Shown here in pieces: positions 17,884-26,661 of a stretch of 64,000 nt of DNA. Within the stretch, counting starts at the first letter, position 1. Every line of letters begins with the position of its first letter. The stretch is from Rhodobacter calidifons (lineage in GTDB: Bacteria; Pseudomonadota; Alphaproteobacteria; Rhodobacterales; Rhodobacteraceae). The DNA lies in the NCBI RefSeq assembly GCF_011174775.1, contig NZ_JAANHS010000001.1, positions 419,912 to 483,911 on the forward strand, in the 5' to 3' direction. The notes beneath the pieces are model-generated. The model did no database searches. It saw only the letters and a list, made by a program, of their open reading frames with translations, and was not told the origin of the DNA. A program made the position numbers and the translations under genes.

Positions 17884-18474
17884 CTAGTGCCGCGGGCCCG
17901 AGAAATCCATCTCGACCACCTGATTCTCGACCCCGTCGATCACCAGCACCGGCCCCATTGCCCGCATCTTCACGCCAACCCGGTCGGCCCAGCGCGGCCA
18001 GGTCGCGGCCAGCAGTGTCAGGCAATGCGAGGCGCCGAGACTGCGCACCGTGTCGCCCAGCTGCGCGATCAGCTGCGCATGGACCCGACGCCGGATCGCG
18101 GCCGGCGTGTCATGCGCCACGAAAAGCCGCGAGCTTTCCCAGATATGCGCCTGTGTCGGGGCGGTATCGTACAGCAGGTCGGCCGGGATCGTCTCCAGCA
18201 GGCCCCGCTGCGCATCGCGGATCATGTAGCTGTAGATGCCGCAGTTGTGGGTGGTGGGCGTCAGCCGGTTGCCGGCCAGAACCTTGCCCGTCTCGTCATG
18301 CACCACCACCCAGCGGCTGGCCGGAGTGTCGTACTGGTCATATTCCATGCCCATCGCCTCGGGCAGGTTCCACTTGTTATGGACGATGAACAGCTCGCGC
18401 CGGGCGCGCAGCATGTTGGCGAAAAGCTCGCCATGGTTGTGCATGTTGGCAAAGGATAGCGTTGTGGTCTGCAT
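17884..18474 (-). CDS. luxI: LuxI-type acyl-homoserine-lactone synthase (copy A)
   Basis: A 196-residue autoinducer synthase that makes an AHL signal from S-adenosylmethionine and an acyl carrier. The conserved set is present: R25-x3-F29, W35, E44-x-D46-x2-D49 within MEYDQYDTPASRW, R70 in RLTPTT, and E113/R116 in WESSR. It follows luxR copy A after a 50-base gap with a good ribosome site (AGGAGG). It is about 57% identical by eye to copy B; the C-terminal third, which shapes the acyl pocket, is the most divergent. The two may therefore make different AHLs. Chain length cannot be read from the sequence. Confidence 0.94.
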   Translation of the reverse strand: MQTTTLSFANMHNHGELFANMLRARRELFIVHNKWNLPEAMGMEYDQYDTPASRWVVVHDETGKVLAGNRLTPTTHNCGIYSYMIRDAQRGLLETIPADLLYDTAPTQAHIWESSRLFVAHDTPAAIRRRVHAQLIAQLGDTVRSLGASHCLTLLAATWPRWADRVGVKMRAMGPVLVIDGVENQVVEMDFSGPRH

Positions 18475-18524
18475 GGTGTCCTCCTGCAGGGTTGGGTCAA
18501 GTCATCACCTCGCAGGAGACATCG

Positions 18525-19142
18525 TCAGATCAGACGGCTGTCCTTTGCGCGCTGGATCGCCTCGGCTGTCGTCCGCGCCATCAGGCGGTCGCGGGCGGAA
18601 CTGATCCGGGCTTTCAGCGCGCTTTCCGAGATTCCCAGCTTTTCTGCCGCGGCAGCAAAGCGGTCGCCCCCTGCAATGCATCTCAAGGCCTCGATCTGGG
18701 CCTCGGTCAAGGCTTCGGGCGGCTCGCTCAGCTCGTGCAGGCGCTTTACCGCCCGCTCGAACCTGACGATCTCATCGTCCCGAAACTCTCGGTCTGATCT
18801 GGCGAAACTTGCTATGGTGCGCGATTTGATCGGCCCGTAAGAGACCGTGGCGCCGAATCTCAGCCCGTATTCGGCCGCCTCCCGGAACAGGCCGAAGGGG
18901 TCCGGCAGTTCCGGATTGCTCCACCGGATCGAGCCGGTCCGGGAGAAACCCCAGGCCGTCATGGGATCGCGCAATACATAGCCGTTCTCCGTGTAATGAT
19001 CGATCCATCTCTGGTCATAGGTCTGGAACGTCAGGAGAGGCGACGTGAAACGGATGTGCAGGCCGATGAAATAGCCTGCCGTTGCGATGCGGGCCACGTT
19101 CTGCAACTCGATATCGATACTCGTCCGGCTACTCATATTCAC
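18525..19142 (-). CDS. luxR: LuxR-type AHL-responsive transcription regulator (copy A)
   Basis: A 205-residue regulator, shorter than typical LuxR proteins (about 240). The N-terminal autoinducer-binding domain retains the pocket pattern W-x3-Y...LRDP...RWS and GATVSYGPI. The C-terminal HTH is atypical but recognisable: LTEAQIEALRCIAGG, then AAAAEKLGISESALKAR and a C-terminal AIQRAKDSRLI. It probably controls the adjacent luxI and other genes in response to the AHL. It lies 93 bases downstream of luxI copy B, and that gap contains a dyad that could be a lux-box. About 55% identical by eye to copy B over 183 aligned residues. Confidence 0.9.
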   Translation of the reverse strand: MNMSSRTSIDIELQNVARIATAGYFIGLHIRFTSPLLTFQTYDQRWIDHYTENGYVLRDPMTAWGFSRTGSIRWSNPELPDPFGLFREAAEYGLRFGATVSYGPIKSRTIASFARSDREFRDDEIVRFERAVKRLHELSEPPEALTEAQIEALRCIAGGDRFAAAAEKLGISESALKARISSARDRLMARTTAEAIQRAKDSRLI

Positions 19143-19197
19143 TCGGCATGCACCCTTTGACCGTTGAACTCGAACGTGTCAGCCGTATCAATCCAGC

Positions 19198-19227
19198 CCT
19201 GACTTGTCAGGAACGAAGACAGGAACG
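19198..19227. promoter_or_regulatory. Candidate LuxR operator: dyad plus direct repeat
   Basis: A perfect 14-base dyad CCTGAC-TT-GTCAGG (19198-19211) lies about 56 bases upstream of luxR copy A. It overlaps a direct repeat of CAGGAACG (19208-19215 and 19220-19227). Dyads of the form CTGAC-N-GTCAG resemble lux-boxes, but the assignment is inference only. Confidence 0.4.
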
Positions 19228-19235
19228 CGCGGCCC

Positions 19236-19823
19236 TCAGTGCATGCTCGGTCCCATGTTTATGTTGACGCAGACGCAATCCAGGCCGTCGAAATTCAGGA
19301 TCGGACCGACCGGCTCGCATTCAAGGCCGACGCGCCGTCCGATCCGGCGCGAAGCCTCGGGAATAAGCCCCAGGACCGAAGTCGCCCCAAGCGCGCGGGC
19401 GGCGTTGACCATTTCCTGGCGCAATTGCAACTGGACGCGCAGGCGCATTGCCGCGGGAACCGTCTCGGACACGAAGACCCGGCTGCTTTCCCAGATGTTC
19501 TCGGCAACCGGCGCCGGGTAATTCAGCAGGTTCGAGGGGATGGACTCCAGAAGCCCGCGCTGCGCATCGCGAATCATGTAGCTGTAGATGCCGCATCTGT
19601 GGGTGGTCGGCGTCAGCCGGATGCCCGCCAGAACCTCGCCATTCTCATGCACCGCAACCCAGCGACTGGCGGGCGTGTCGTACTGGTCGAACTCCATCCC
19701 GTTCGACTGCGGCAGATCCCACTTGTTGTGCTGGATGAAGGCGCGGTGCCGCGCCCTGAACATGTTGGCGAACAGCTCGCCGTGATTGTGCAGGTTCTCG
19801 TACGAGAGAGTGGTAACTTCCAT
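19236..19823 (-). CDS. luxI: LuxI-type acyl-homoserine-lactone synthase (copy B)
   Basis: A 195-residue AHL synthase with start ATG 19823 and ribosome site AAGGAGA. The catalytic and substrate-binding residues match copy A one for one (R25, F29, W35, E44, D46, D49, then R69, E112, R115 with a one-residue gap). The N-terminal two thirds are nearly identical to copy A: long shared runs such as HNHGELFANM, DQYDTPASRWV and GIYSYMIRDAQRGLLE. The C-terminal third differs. It follows luxR copy B by 52 bases, the same layout as copy A, which supports duplication of the whole luxR-luxI unit. Confidence 0.94.
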   Translation of the reverse strand: MEVTTLSYENLHNHGELFANMFRARHRAFIQHNKWDLPQSNGMEFDQYDTPASRWVAVHENGEVLAGIRLTPTTHRCGIYSYMIRDAQRGLLESIPSNLLNYPAPVAENIWESSRVFVSETVPAAMRLRVQLQLRQEMVNAARALGATSVLGLIPEASRRIGRRVGLECEPVGPILNFDGLDCVCVNINMGPSMH

Positions 19824-19875
19824 AGCAGTCTCCTTCTGATGTGGTCCGGAACGATCAGAGGGAAACATCACCCGT

Positions 19876-20487
19876 TCAAAGCAATCGGTATTCGCGCGCC
19901 TTCCTGAGAGCCTCGGCTGCGGTCCGGGCCTCCAGTCTGATTCGGGCCGAATTCAGCCGCGCCTTGAAGGCGCTTTCCGATATCCCAAGCTTTGCTGCGG
20001 CAGCAGAGTGACGATCCCCATTTGCAAGGCATTGCAGCGCTTCGATCTGCGCTTTGGTCAGTTCGGATGGCGGCTTCGCAGCGATATGCAGGCGCGCGGT
20101 GATATCGGCCAGCCGCTCCATCTCGGAATCGGTGAACTCGCGGTCCGACCGGGTGATGCCGGCCATCGAACGCGAGGTGATCGGGCCATAGGAAGAGACA
20201 GCCCCGTATTTCATGCCATAGGTCGCAGCCTTCTTCAGCAATTCGAACGGATCCGGCAGGGGAATTTCGCTCCACCGGCGGGTTCCGGTGGTCCCGATTC
20301 CCCAGAAGATCACCGGATCGCGCAGGTAATAGGAATGGGAATTGTAGTATTCGACCCATTCGGCGGGATAGCAGCTGTGGTAGATCAGCGGGCTGGCAAA
20401 ACGGATGTGCAGCCCGACGGCAAAGCCTTCGGGGGCCAGTTCGTGCAATTCCTCGTAAAGCTCGCTCAATCGTTTACTCTGCGACAT
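19876..20487 (-). CDS. luxR: LuxR-type AHL-responsive transcription regulator (copy B)
   Basis: A 203-residue regulator with the same two-domain plan as copy A. The AHL pocket pattern is W-x3-Y, YYLRDP, RRWSEI and GAVSSYGPI. The HTH region is LTKAQIEALQCLANGD, AAAAKLGISESAFKAR and a C-terminal ALRKAREYRLL. It is first in the tandem array luxR-luxI-luxR-luxI. Upstream of it, AACC-N11-GGTT (20517-20535) is a weak dyad, and the octamer AGAGTAAA occurs both there and, inverted, at the start of the gene. Both copies lack obvious damage and could function. Confidence 0.9.
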   Translation of the reverse strand: MSQSKRLSELYEELHELAPEGFAVGLHIRFASPLIYHSCYPAEWVEYYNSHSYYLRDPVIFWGIGTTGTRRWSEIPLPDPFELLKKAATYGMKYGAVSSYGPITSRSMAGITRSDREFTDSEMERLADITARLHIAAKPPSELTKAQIEALQCLANGDRHSAAAAKLGISESAFKARLNSARIRLEARTAAEALRKAREYRLL

Positions 20488-20614
20488 GGCGTGGTTTCCC
20501 CTTGCGGGCCAGTTTCAACCCTAAGAGTAAAGGTTCAATCAATCCAGTGTCTTGTTGCCGCGCATCCTGCATCTTTCGCGAGAGTATCCTCCGGACGACA
20601 GGGCGGAACGGCAA

Positions 20615-20638
20615 AGGCCCGCCGATGCCGGCGGGCCT
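20615..20638 (-). terminator. Terminator at the end of the alpha operon (after rplQ)
   Basis: A 10-bp perfect stem AGGCCCGCCG (20615-20624) pairs with CGGCGGGCCT (20629-20638), with a 4-base loop. Read leftward it is followed by TTTGCC. It lies 28 bases after the rplQ stop and separates the ribosomal cluster from the luxR promoter region. Confidence 0.75.
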
Positions 20639-20665
20639 GCGCAATCGATCAGCCGACGGGAGGGC

Positions 20666-21076
20666 TCAGGCCTCGGCCGCCTCGACCCTGGCACGGTCGG
20701 CCGCGCCCTTGGCCGAGGTGTCACGGTCGACAAACTCGACGATCGCCATCGGTGCCATGTCGCCATAGCGGAAGCCGGCCTTCAGGATGCGGACATAGCC
20801 GCCCTGGCGGTCCTTGTAGCGCGCGGCCAGCACGTCGAACAGGCGCGCGACATGCATGTCCTGCTTCAGCTGGGCCGCGGCCTGACGGCGGGCGTGCAGG
20901 TCGCCACGCTTGGCCAGGGTGATCAGCTTCTCGACGATCGGGCGCAGTTCCTTGGCCTTGGGCAAGGTGGTCTTGATCTGCTCGTGCTCGATCAGCGAGC
21001 CGGCCATGTTGGCGAACAGCGCCTTGCGGTGTTCGTGGGTACGGTTCAGGCGGCGGTAGCCGCGGGCGTGACGCAT
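20666..21076 (-). CDS. rplQ: 50S ribosomal protein L17
   Basis: A 136-residue large-subunit protein lining the exit-tunnel side of the ribosome. The start [12 protein letters not shown] and the segment [20 protein letters not shown] are diagnostic for L17. It has an acidic Ala-rich C-terminal extension beyond the core, as in other alphaproteobacteria. It is the last gene of the rpsM-rpsK-rpoA-rplQ transcript and ends at a terminator hairpin. It lies 134 bases downstream of rpoA. Confidence 0.97.
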   Translation of the reverse strand: MRHARGYRRLNRTHEHRKALFANMAGSLIEHEQIKTTLPKAKELRPIVEKLITLAKRGDLHARRQAAAQLKQDMHVARLFDVLAARYKDRQGGYVRILKAGFRYGDMAPMAIVEFVDRDTSAKGAADRARVEAAEA

Positions 21077-21210
21077 GATGATCTCCTATTGTCGCGTTCT
21101 GCTTTGTGTTGCCGCCCGTGCGTTGCGGGCGGCGTCGTTGGGGCGGTAGGCCCATGGTTTCCCCGGCGGCCCGGGCATGATCGCAGGGTGCGCTACAGCG
21201 CACCCTTGCC

Positions 21211-22227
21211 TCAGAACTGGTCCTCGAAGCGCTTGGCCAGGTCCTCGATGTTCTCCGGCGGCCAGTTTTCGACATCCATGCCGAGATGCAGGCCCATGCC
21301 GGACAGCACTTCCTTGATCTCGTTCAGCGACTTGCGGCCGAAGTTCGGGGTGCGCAGCATCTCGGCCTCGGTCTTCTGGATCAGGTCGCCGATATAGACG
21401 ATGTTGTCGTTCTTCAGGCAGTTCGCCGACCGGACCGACAGCTCCAGCTCGTCCACCTTCTTCAGCAGCAGCGGGTTGAACTCCAGCCCGCTGTCGATCT
21501 CACCGACCTTGGCCGATTCGGGTTCCTCGAAGTTGACGAAGATCGACAGCTGGTCCTGCAGGATGCGCGCGGCATAGGCCACGGCGTCCTCGGGCGTCAG
21601 GCTGCCGTCGGTTTCCACCTTCATCGTCAGCTTGTCATAGTCCAGCACCTGGCCCTCGCGGGTCGGCTGCACCTCGTAGCTGACCTTCTTGACCGGCGAA
21701 TAGATCGCATCGATCGGGATCAGGCCGATCGGCGCATCCTCGGGGCGGTTCTTGTCGGCCGAGACATAGCCCTTCCCCGTGTTCACGGTCAGTTCCATGA
21801 ACACGTCCGCGCCTTCGTCGAGATGGCAGATCACATGGTCCTTGTTCAGGATCTCGATCCCGTTCGATTCGCTGATGTCGCCAGCGGTCACCACACCCGG
21901 CCCCTTGGCCGAGATCGACAGCCGCTTCGGCCCCTCGACCTCCATCCTGATCGAAACGCCCTTGAGGTTCAGAACGATGTCGGTCACGTCCTCGCGCACG
22001 CCCGCCACCGACGAGAACTCGTGCAGCACGTTGTCGATCTGCACCGACGTGATGGCGGCCCCCTGCAGGGACGACATCAGCACCCGGCGCAGCGCGTTGC
22101 CCAGCGTCAGGCCGAAGCCGCGCTCCAGGGGCTCGGCGATCACGGTCGCGACCCGGGCGGCATCGGCCCCCGGCTTGACGACCAGCTGCGTCGGCTTGAT
22201 GAGTTCCTGCCAGTTCTTGTGGATCAT
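21211..22227 (-). CDS. rpoA: DNA-directed RNA polymerase alpha subunit
   Basis: A 338-residue alpha subunit starting at [15 protein letters not shown]. The N-terminal domain (about 1-230) includes [19 protein letters not shown], the dimerisation and beta-contact region. A linker follows, then the C-terminal domain (about 260-338) with [14 protein letters not shown], which contacts UP elements and activators. In this genome it is the docking site for regulators such as the two LuxR proteins. An in-frame upstream extension is rejected because the conserved N-terminus starts at 22227. It lies between rpsK and rplQ. Confidence 0.98.
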   Translation of the reverse strand: MIHKNWQELIKPTQLVVKPGADAARVATVIAEPLERGFGLTLGNALRRVLMSSLQGAAITSVQIDNVLHEFSSVAGVREDVTDIVLNLKGVSIRMEVEGPKRLSISAKGPGVVTAGDISESNGIEILNKDHVICHLDEGADVFMELTVNTGKGYVSADKNRPEDAPIGLIPIDAIYSPVKKVSYEVQPTREGQVLDYDKLTMKVETDGSLTPEDAVAYAARILQDQLSIFVNFEEPESAKVGEIDSGLEFNPLLLKKVDELELSVRSANCLKNDNIVYIGDLIQKTEAEMLRTPNFGRKSLNEIKEVLSGMGLHLGMDVENWPPENIEDLAKRFEDQF

Positions 22228-22347
22228 TCTGAAGCCCCTATTCTTGTCCGCTGCCGATGTCCGTAAGCTGGCGGACGCCCGAGGATCGTAAACGACGAAA
22301 ACCGGGCCGTGAGGGATGACCCTCACGGCCCGGCAGAAATCAATGCC

Positions 22348-22743
22348 TTAAACGCGGCGACGCTTCGGCGGACGGCAACCGTTGTGCGCCAGCGGGGTCA
22401 CGTCGCGGATCGAGGTGATCTGGAAGCCGACGGCCGCCAGGGCGCGCAGCGCCGATTCACGGCCCGAACCCGGACCCTGGACTTCAACCTCCAGCGTGCG
22501 GACGCCATGTTCCTGCGCCTTGCGGCCGGCATCTTCGGCGGCCATCTGGGCGGCATAAGGCGTCGACTTGCGCGAGCCCTTGAAGCCCATGGTGCCCGAG
22601 GACGACCATGAGATCGCGTTGCCCTGGACGTCCGAGATCAGGATCTTGGTGTTGTTGAACGACGAGTTCACATGCGCCACGCCTGCGGCGATGTTCTTGC
22701 GTTCTTTCTTCTTGGTGCGGACGGTCTTGGTATCGCGTGCCAT
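22348..22743 (-). CDS. rpsK: 30S ribosomal protein S11
   Basis: A 131-residue platform protein of the small subunit, near the mRNA exit and the Shine-Dalgarno helix. [19 protein letters not shown] and the C-terminal [11 protein letters not shown] are characteristic. It lies 13 bases after rpsM and 120 bases before rpoA, in normal alpha-operon order. Nothing unusual is seen in length or sequence. Confidence 0.98.
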   Translation of the reverse strand: MARDTKTVRTKKKERKNIAAGVAHVNSSFNNTKILISDVQGNAISWSSSGTMGFKGSRKSTPYAAQMAAEDAGRKAQEHGVRTLEVEVQGPGSGRESALRALAAVGFQITSIRDVTPLAHNGCRPPKRRRV

Positions 22744-22756
22744 CTATCCGGCCCCC

Positions 22757-23125
22757 TTACTTCTTCTTGCCGGCAATGGCCTTTGCGGGGCCTTTGCGGG
22801 TGCGGGCGTTGGTGTGGGTGCGCTGGCCGCGGACCGGGAGGCCCTTGCGGTGACGCAGACCGCGGTAGCAGCCCAGGTCCATCAGCCGCTTGATGTTCAT
22901 CGTGACTTCGCGGCGCAGGTCGCCTTCGACCGTCAGGTTGGCGTCGATGTATTCACGGATCGCCAGCACTTCGCTGTCGGTCAGCTGGTTGACCCGGCGC
23001 GCGGGGTCGATCTTCAGCGCTTCGCAGATGGTGTTGGCCGTATGGGGGCCGATCCCGGTGATGTAGGTGAGCGCGATCGGAACCCGTTTCGCGGTCGGAA
23101 TGTTGACGCCAGCAATACGTGCCAA
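22757..23125 (-). CDS. rpsM: 30S ribosomal protein S13
   Basis: A 122-residue head protein that contacts the P-site tRNA and bridges to the large subunit. The mature start [13 protein letters not shown] follows a TTG codon at 23125, with a good ribosome site (GAAGGA, spacing 8). TTG is chosen since any upstream ATG would add an unconserved stretch. The tail [25 protein letters not shown] basic region is normal. First gene of the alpha-operon segment, with its own promoter upstream. Confidence 0.96.
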   Translation of the reverse strand: MARIAGVNIPTAKRVPIALTYITGIGPHTANTICEALKIDPARRVNQLTDSEVLAIREYIDANLTVEGDLRREVTMNIKRLMDLGCYRGLRHRKGLPVRGQRTHTNARTRKGPAKAIAGKKK

Positions 23126-23257
23126 ACGTGTCGTCCTTCTTCGTTGCGGTTCCGTAATGCCAGAACCTTTTTTCACAACACCGCACGGGCCGTTGACCCG
23201 GCGATACGAACTTCCAATATGGAAGGCCCGCAAGGTGATTCCACCGCGGGACGCCGT

Positions 23258-23286
23258 GCCATATGGGGTTTTCCGGGTGGCGTCAA
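23258..23286 (-). promoter_or_regulatory. Predicted promoter of rpsM-rpsK-rpoA-rplQ
   Basis: On the reverse strand, TTGACG (23281-23286) and TATGGC (23258-23263) are separated by 17 bases. The leader would be about 125 nt, long enough for an S4-type translational control site, which was not verified. The 23287-23494 stretch back to adk contains no credible gene. Confidence 0.6.
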
Positions 23287-23494
23287 GGGGATCGGCCCGG
23301 CGACCGACGGGCGCGGCCCAAGGGTCGTGTAAGGGCTGACTGTCAGCGTCGGGGAAACAAGAGAACCGGGCCGATGTCCGGCGCGGCCTTGGACAAAGGT
23401 GGTTACGCCTGGCCTTGCGGCCCCGAAGAGACGCTGGCGGTCGCAGCCTAAGACCGGCGGGACAGCGGGCCGGTCACTCTGCAATGGCGGTCGG

Positions 23495-24139
23495 TCAGTC
23501 CAGGACGGCAGCGATTGCCGAGGACACCGTATCCACATCGGCCAGTCCGTCGACCGACGTCAACACCCCCTTGGCATAGTAATAGCCGATCAGCGGCGAG
23601 GTCTTCTTGTAGTATTCCATAAGCCGCGTCTTCAGCGTCTCGGCATTGTCGTCGGCCCGCCGCCGCAGATCCGTGCTGCCGCAGGCATCACAGACGCCCG
23701 GCACCTTGGTCGGGTGGGTCCTGTCGTGATAGACCGCACCGCAGTTGCCACAGGTGAACCGCCCGGTGATCCGCTCCACCAGCGCCGCGTCATCCACCTG
23801 CATCTCGATCACGCGATCCAGCCTCGACCCGGTCCGGGCCATCAGCTCGGCCAGGGCATCCGCCTGCTTCAGCGTGCGCGGGAAGCCGTCGAAGATGAAG
23901 CCGCCCCGCGCGCCTTCCGTCATCTTGGCCTCGATCAGGCCGATGACGATCTCGTCCGTCACCAGTTCGCCCCGCGCCATGATGCCTTCGACACGGCGAC
24001 CAAGGTCCGTGCCCTTTGCGATCGCCTCTTTCAGCATGTCGCCGGTGGACAGCTGCACCATGCCGCGCGTCTCTTCCAGCCGCTTGGCCTGTGTGCCCTT
24101 TCCCGCCCCGGGCGGACCCAGAAGAATGATGTTCGCCAT
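23495..24139 (-). CDS. adk: Adenylate kinase with four-cysteine LID
   Basis: A 214-residue enzyme that interconverts AMP, ADP and ATP. The P-loop GPPGAGKGT is at residues 8-16, and GFPRTLKQ marks the AMP-binding part. The long-form LID carries C130, C133, C150 and C153 (CGNC...CDAC). This set binds a structural metal, usually zinc; it is common in Gram-positive bacteria and, as I recall, also known in Paracoccus, but differs from E. coli. It follows secY by 3 bases at the end of the rplO-secY-adk segment, the standard spc-operon end. Confidence 0.97.
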   Translation of the reverse strand: MANIILLGPPGAGKGTQAKRLEETRGMVQLSTGDMLKEAIAKGTDLGRRVEGIMARGELVTDEIVIGLIEAKMTEGARGGFIFDGFPRTLKQADALAELMARTGSRLDRVIEMQVDDAALVERITGRFTCGNCGAVYHDRTHPTKVPGVCDACGSTDLRRRADDNAETLKTRLMEYYKKTSPLIGYYYAKGVLTSVDGLADVDTVSSAIAAVLD

Positions 24140-24142
24140 GGG

Positions 24143-25504
24143 TCAGCGCCGGGCCGGGGCCTTGGGCGCGCCGGTCTTCTTCCGGCCGCGCAGCTGCGAC
24201 TTCTCGATCAGCGCCTCGTACTGGTGGGCCAGCAGATGCGACTGGACCTGCTGGATCGTGTCCATCGTCACCGAGACCACGATCAGCACCGAGGTGCCGC
24301 CGAAGTAGAAGGGAATGCCGACGCGGCTGATCAGGATCTCGGGCAGCAGGCAGACCGCCGCGAGATAGGCCGAGCCCAGCACCAGGACGCGGTTGACGAC
24401 GTATTCCAGATACTCCTCGGTCTTCTTGCCCGGACGGATGCCGGGGACCGAGGCATTCTGGTTCTTCAGGTTCTCGGCGACGTCATCGACCTTGAACGAC
24501 ACGTTCAGCGTGTAGAAATAGGCGAAGAACACGATCATCCCGGCAAGGAACAGCAGGTGCAGCGGCTGGCCGTAGCCGAGGTTCGCCGCCAGCCAGCTGA
24601 GCACCGGATTGGTGCTGCCGCCGGAGAAGGTCGAGACGGTCGTGGGCAGAAGCAGGATCGACGACGCGAAGATCGCCGGGATCACGCCCGCCGGGTTGAC
24701 CTTGATCGGCAGGTGCGACGAGCCACCCTCATAGACCTTCATCCCCACCTGGCGGCGCGGATAGAGGATCGAGATCTTGCGCAGCGCGCGCTCCATGAAG
24801 ACCACGAAGCCGATGACGACCACGACCATCACGATCACGCCCAGGATCACCGGGGTGGACAGGGCGCCCGACTGACCCTGCGCGAAGAACTGCGCCAGGG
24901 CGGCCGGGATCTCGGCCACGATGCCGACGAAGATGATGAGAGAGATGCCGTTGCCGATGCCGCGCGCGGTGATCTGTTCGCCCAGCCACATCAGGAACAT
25001 CGTGCCGCCGACCAGCGTGATGACGCAGGAGGCGACGAAGAACAGGCCCGGATTGTGGGCCAGCCCGCCGGCCTGGATCGACATGGCGATGCCATAGCCT
25101 TGCAGGATCGCCAGCGCCACGGTGCCATAGCGGGTGTACTGGTTCAGCTTCTTGCGGCCCTGCTCGCCTTCCTTCTTCAGCTGCTGCCAGGGCGCGTACA
25201 TGGTGCCCAGCAGCTGCACGATGATCGAGGCGCTGATGTAGGGCATGATCCCCAGCGCGAAGATCGCCATCCGGCTGACCGCGCCTCCGGTGAACAGGTT
25301 CAGCATCCCGCCGATCCCCTGCCCGGCCTGGGTCATGAACTCGCGCAGGGCGTCACCGTCGATGCCCGGGACCGGGATGAAGGTGCCCAGGCGATAGACG
25401 ATCAACAGGCCGATGGTGAAGATGATGCGTTGGCGCAGGTCGGTGGCCTTGCCCAGCGTGCTCCAGCTGAGGTTGGCCGCCATTTGCTCTGCCGCAGATG
25501 CCAT
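24143..25504 (-). CDS. secY: Protein translocase channel subunit SecY
   Basis: A 453-residue, ten-helix channel subunit of SecYEG. The first cytoplasmic part has ATDLRQRIIFTIGLLIVYRLG. The plug region follows TM1 (GIDGDALREF), and GIGNGISLIIFVGI and GIRPGKKTEEYLEYVVNR mark later helices and the ribosome/SecA-binding loop. A basic C-terminal tail ends in RRKKTGAPKAPARR-like residues. It works with SecE (57093-57284) and YidC in this window. It lies 103 bases after rplO. Confidence 0.97.
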   Translation of the reverse strand: MASAAEQMAANLSWSTLGKATDLRQRIIFTIGLLIVYRLGTFIPVPGIDGDALREFMTQAGQGIGGMLNLFTGGAVSRMAIFALGIMPYISASIIVQLLGTMYAPWQQLKKEGEQGRKKLNQYTRYGTVALAILQGYGIAMSIQAGGLAHNPGLFFVASCVITLVGGTMFLMWLGEQITARGIGNGISLIIFVGIVAEIPAALAQFFAQGQSGALSTPVILGVIVMVVVVIGFVVFMERALRKISILYPRRQVGMKVYEGGSSHLPIKVNPAGVIPAIFASSILLLPTTVSTFSGGSTNPVLSWLAANLGYGQPLHLLFLAGMIVFFAYFYTLNVSFKVDDVAENLKNQNASVPGIRPGKKTEEYLEYVVNRVLVLGSAYLAAVCLLPEILISRVGIPFYFGGTSVLIVVSVTMDTIQQVQSHLLAHQYEALIEKSQLRGRKKTGAPKAPARR

Positions 25505-25607
25505 GTCAGGTCTCTTTCAAGCCAAGCGCCGCCGGACCGTTTTCCGGTTCGGCGGCGCGGGAAAACTGGGTGCTGATGTAAGCGACCTTTGGGCCGCTCA
25601 CAATGCC

Positions 25608-26087
25608 TTATTCAGCCGCAGCCGCGACCGGTGCCAGGAGCGTGACCTTGCCACCGGCCTTTTCCACGGCTTCCACAGCCGAAGCCGAGGCGCCGGTGAC
25701 GGTCAGGTTGACCTTGGACTTGATCTCGCCCTTGGCCAGCACCCGGATACCGTCGCGCTTGTTCGAGGTGACACCAGCCGCGACCAGCGCGTCCTCGGTG
25801 ATCTCGACCTTGGGGTCCAGCTTGCCGGCGGCAATGAACTTCTCGATCATGCCGAGGTTGACGACGGCGAATTCCAGGCGGTTCGGCTTGTTGAAGCCGC
25901 GCTTCGGCAGGCGGCGGTACAGCGGCATCTGGCCGCCTTCGTAGCCGCCGATGGCGACGCCCGAGCGGGACTTCTGGCCCTTGATACCCCGGCCGGCGGT
26001 CTTGCCCTTGCCCGAGCCCGGGCCCCGCGCGACGCGTTTCTGTTTCTTGGCCGCGCCGGGATTGTCGGCGAGTTCATGCAGTTTCAT
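25608..26087 (-). CDS. rplO: 50S ribosomal protein L15
   Basis: A 159-residue protein starting [15 protein letters not shown]. The Gly/Lys-rich extended region [20 protein letters not shown] threads through 23S rRNA, and [15 protein letters not shown] follows. The ATG at 26087 has a ribosome site AAGGAGAAG upstream. In the standard order rpmD comes directly before rplO. Here 658 bases with a VapC remnant separate them, and a promoter lies 91 bases upstream of the start. Confidence 0.97.
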   Translation of the reverse strand: MKLHELADNPGAAKKQKRVARGPGSGKGKTAGRGIKGQKSRSGVAIGGYEGGQMPLYRRLPKRGFNKPNRLEFAVVNLGMIEKFIAAGKLDPKVEITEDALVAAGVTSNKRDGIRVLAKGEIKSKVNLTVTGASASAVEAVEKAGGKVTLLAPVAAAAE

Positions 26088-26177
26088 TTCGCTTCTCCTT
26101 GCCGGATGCGCCCCCGAAGCGAGAACGGGACGACCACGGCTTTTCTTGATTCTCATGGCCGGGACTGGCCATCGGGG

Positions 26178-26206
26178 GGCATACAGGAAGGCCGGGGCCT
26201 TGGCAA
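26178..26206 (-). promoter_or_regulatory. Predicted promoter of rplO-secY-adk
   Basis: On the reverse strand, TTGCCA (26201-26206) and TATGCC (26178-26183) have a 17-base spacer. It lies between the VapC remnant and rplO, so it restores transcription downstream of the interruption. Confidence 0.55.
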
Positions 26207-26357
26207 GGAAAAGGGCGCCGCGCGCGGCGCGCCTTTTGGATTGAACGATTTCAATAGGTTATGAAATCGCGTTAGGGTGGGGTTAACCCTTGGGGGGTCG
26301 ATCTGAAGCCCGACCTGCGGAGGGCGCTCCTGGAGGTGGTGCTTACGGTCACACAGC

Positions 26358-26661
26358 CCAGGGATCAGCGTGCAGGTGCTCAACGAGAGTCTGGTCAACT
26401 GCCGCCGCAAGGCCGGGCTGAGTTGGGGGAAAGACATCGGTCTTTCTGGCGGGCCTCCAATCCCTCTGCTCGAGCAACGACCTGACTTTGCAGACCCATG
26501 AGGTCGGCCTGCCCCTGGCGGAGCGTTACAGCCCGTCGATCTACGACGCGATGATCGTGGCGAGCGCGCTTGTTTCGGGGTGCCCGACGCTGTGGAGCGA
26601 GGACATGCAGGACGCGCTGCTGGCGGAAGCGCAGCTTCGGATCGTGAACCCGTTTCGGTAA
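26358..26661 (+). pseudogene. vapC: VapC-type PIN-domain toxin remnant (truncated, frameshifted)
   Basis: Reading rightward, antisense to the ribosomal operon, 26358 onward gives PGISVQVLNESLVNCRRKAG up to LSW in one frame. After a shift at the G5 run (26425-26429) the next frame gives FLAGLQSLCSSNDLTLQTHE, then ERYSPSIYDAMIVASAL and LWSEDMQ...LRIVNPFR with a TAA stop. Removing one G joins both parts into a continuous PIN-domain C-terminal two thirds. The N-terminal part with the first catalytic Asp (DTN) is not found, and no vapB antitoxin is recognisable upstream. It is therefore a dead toxin gene left between rpmD and rplO. Confidence 0.85.

Noticed and set aside
18525..20487. The LuxR copies as broken or solo regulators
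   Set aside because: They are short, but both keep the AHL-pocket residues and a complete HTH, and each is paired with its own luxI.
23263..23451. A 62-codon forward frame between rpsM and adk
   Set aside because: It overlaps the rpsM promoter, has no ribosome site and has a biased Arg/Gly-rich translation.
26246..26269. CGATTTCA/TGAAATCG hairpin as part of a vapB antitoxin gene or operator
   Set aside because: No antitoxin reading frame could be traced around it, so no function is assigned.
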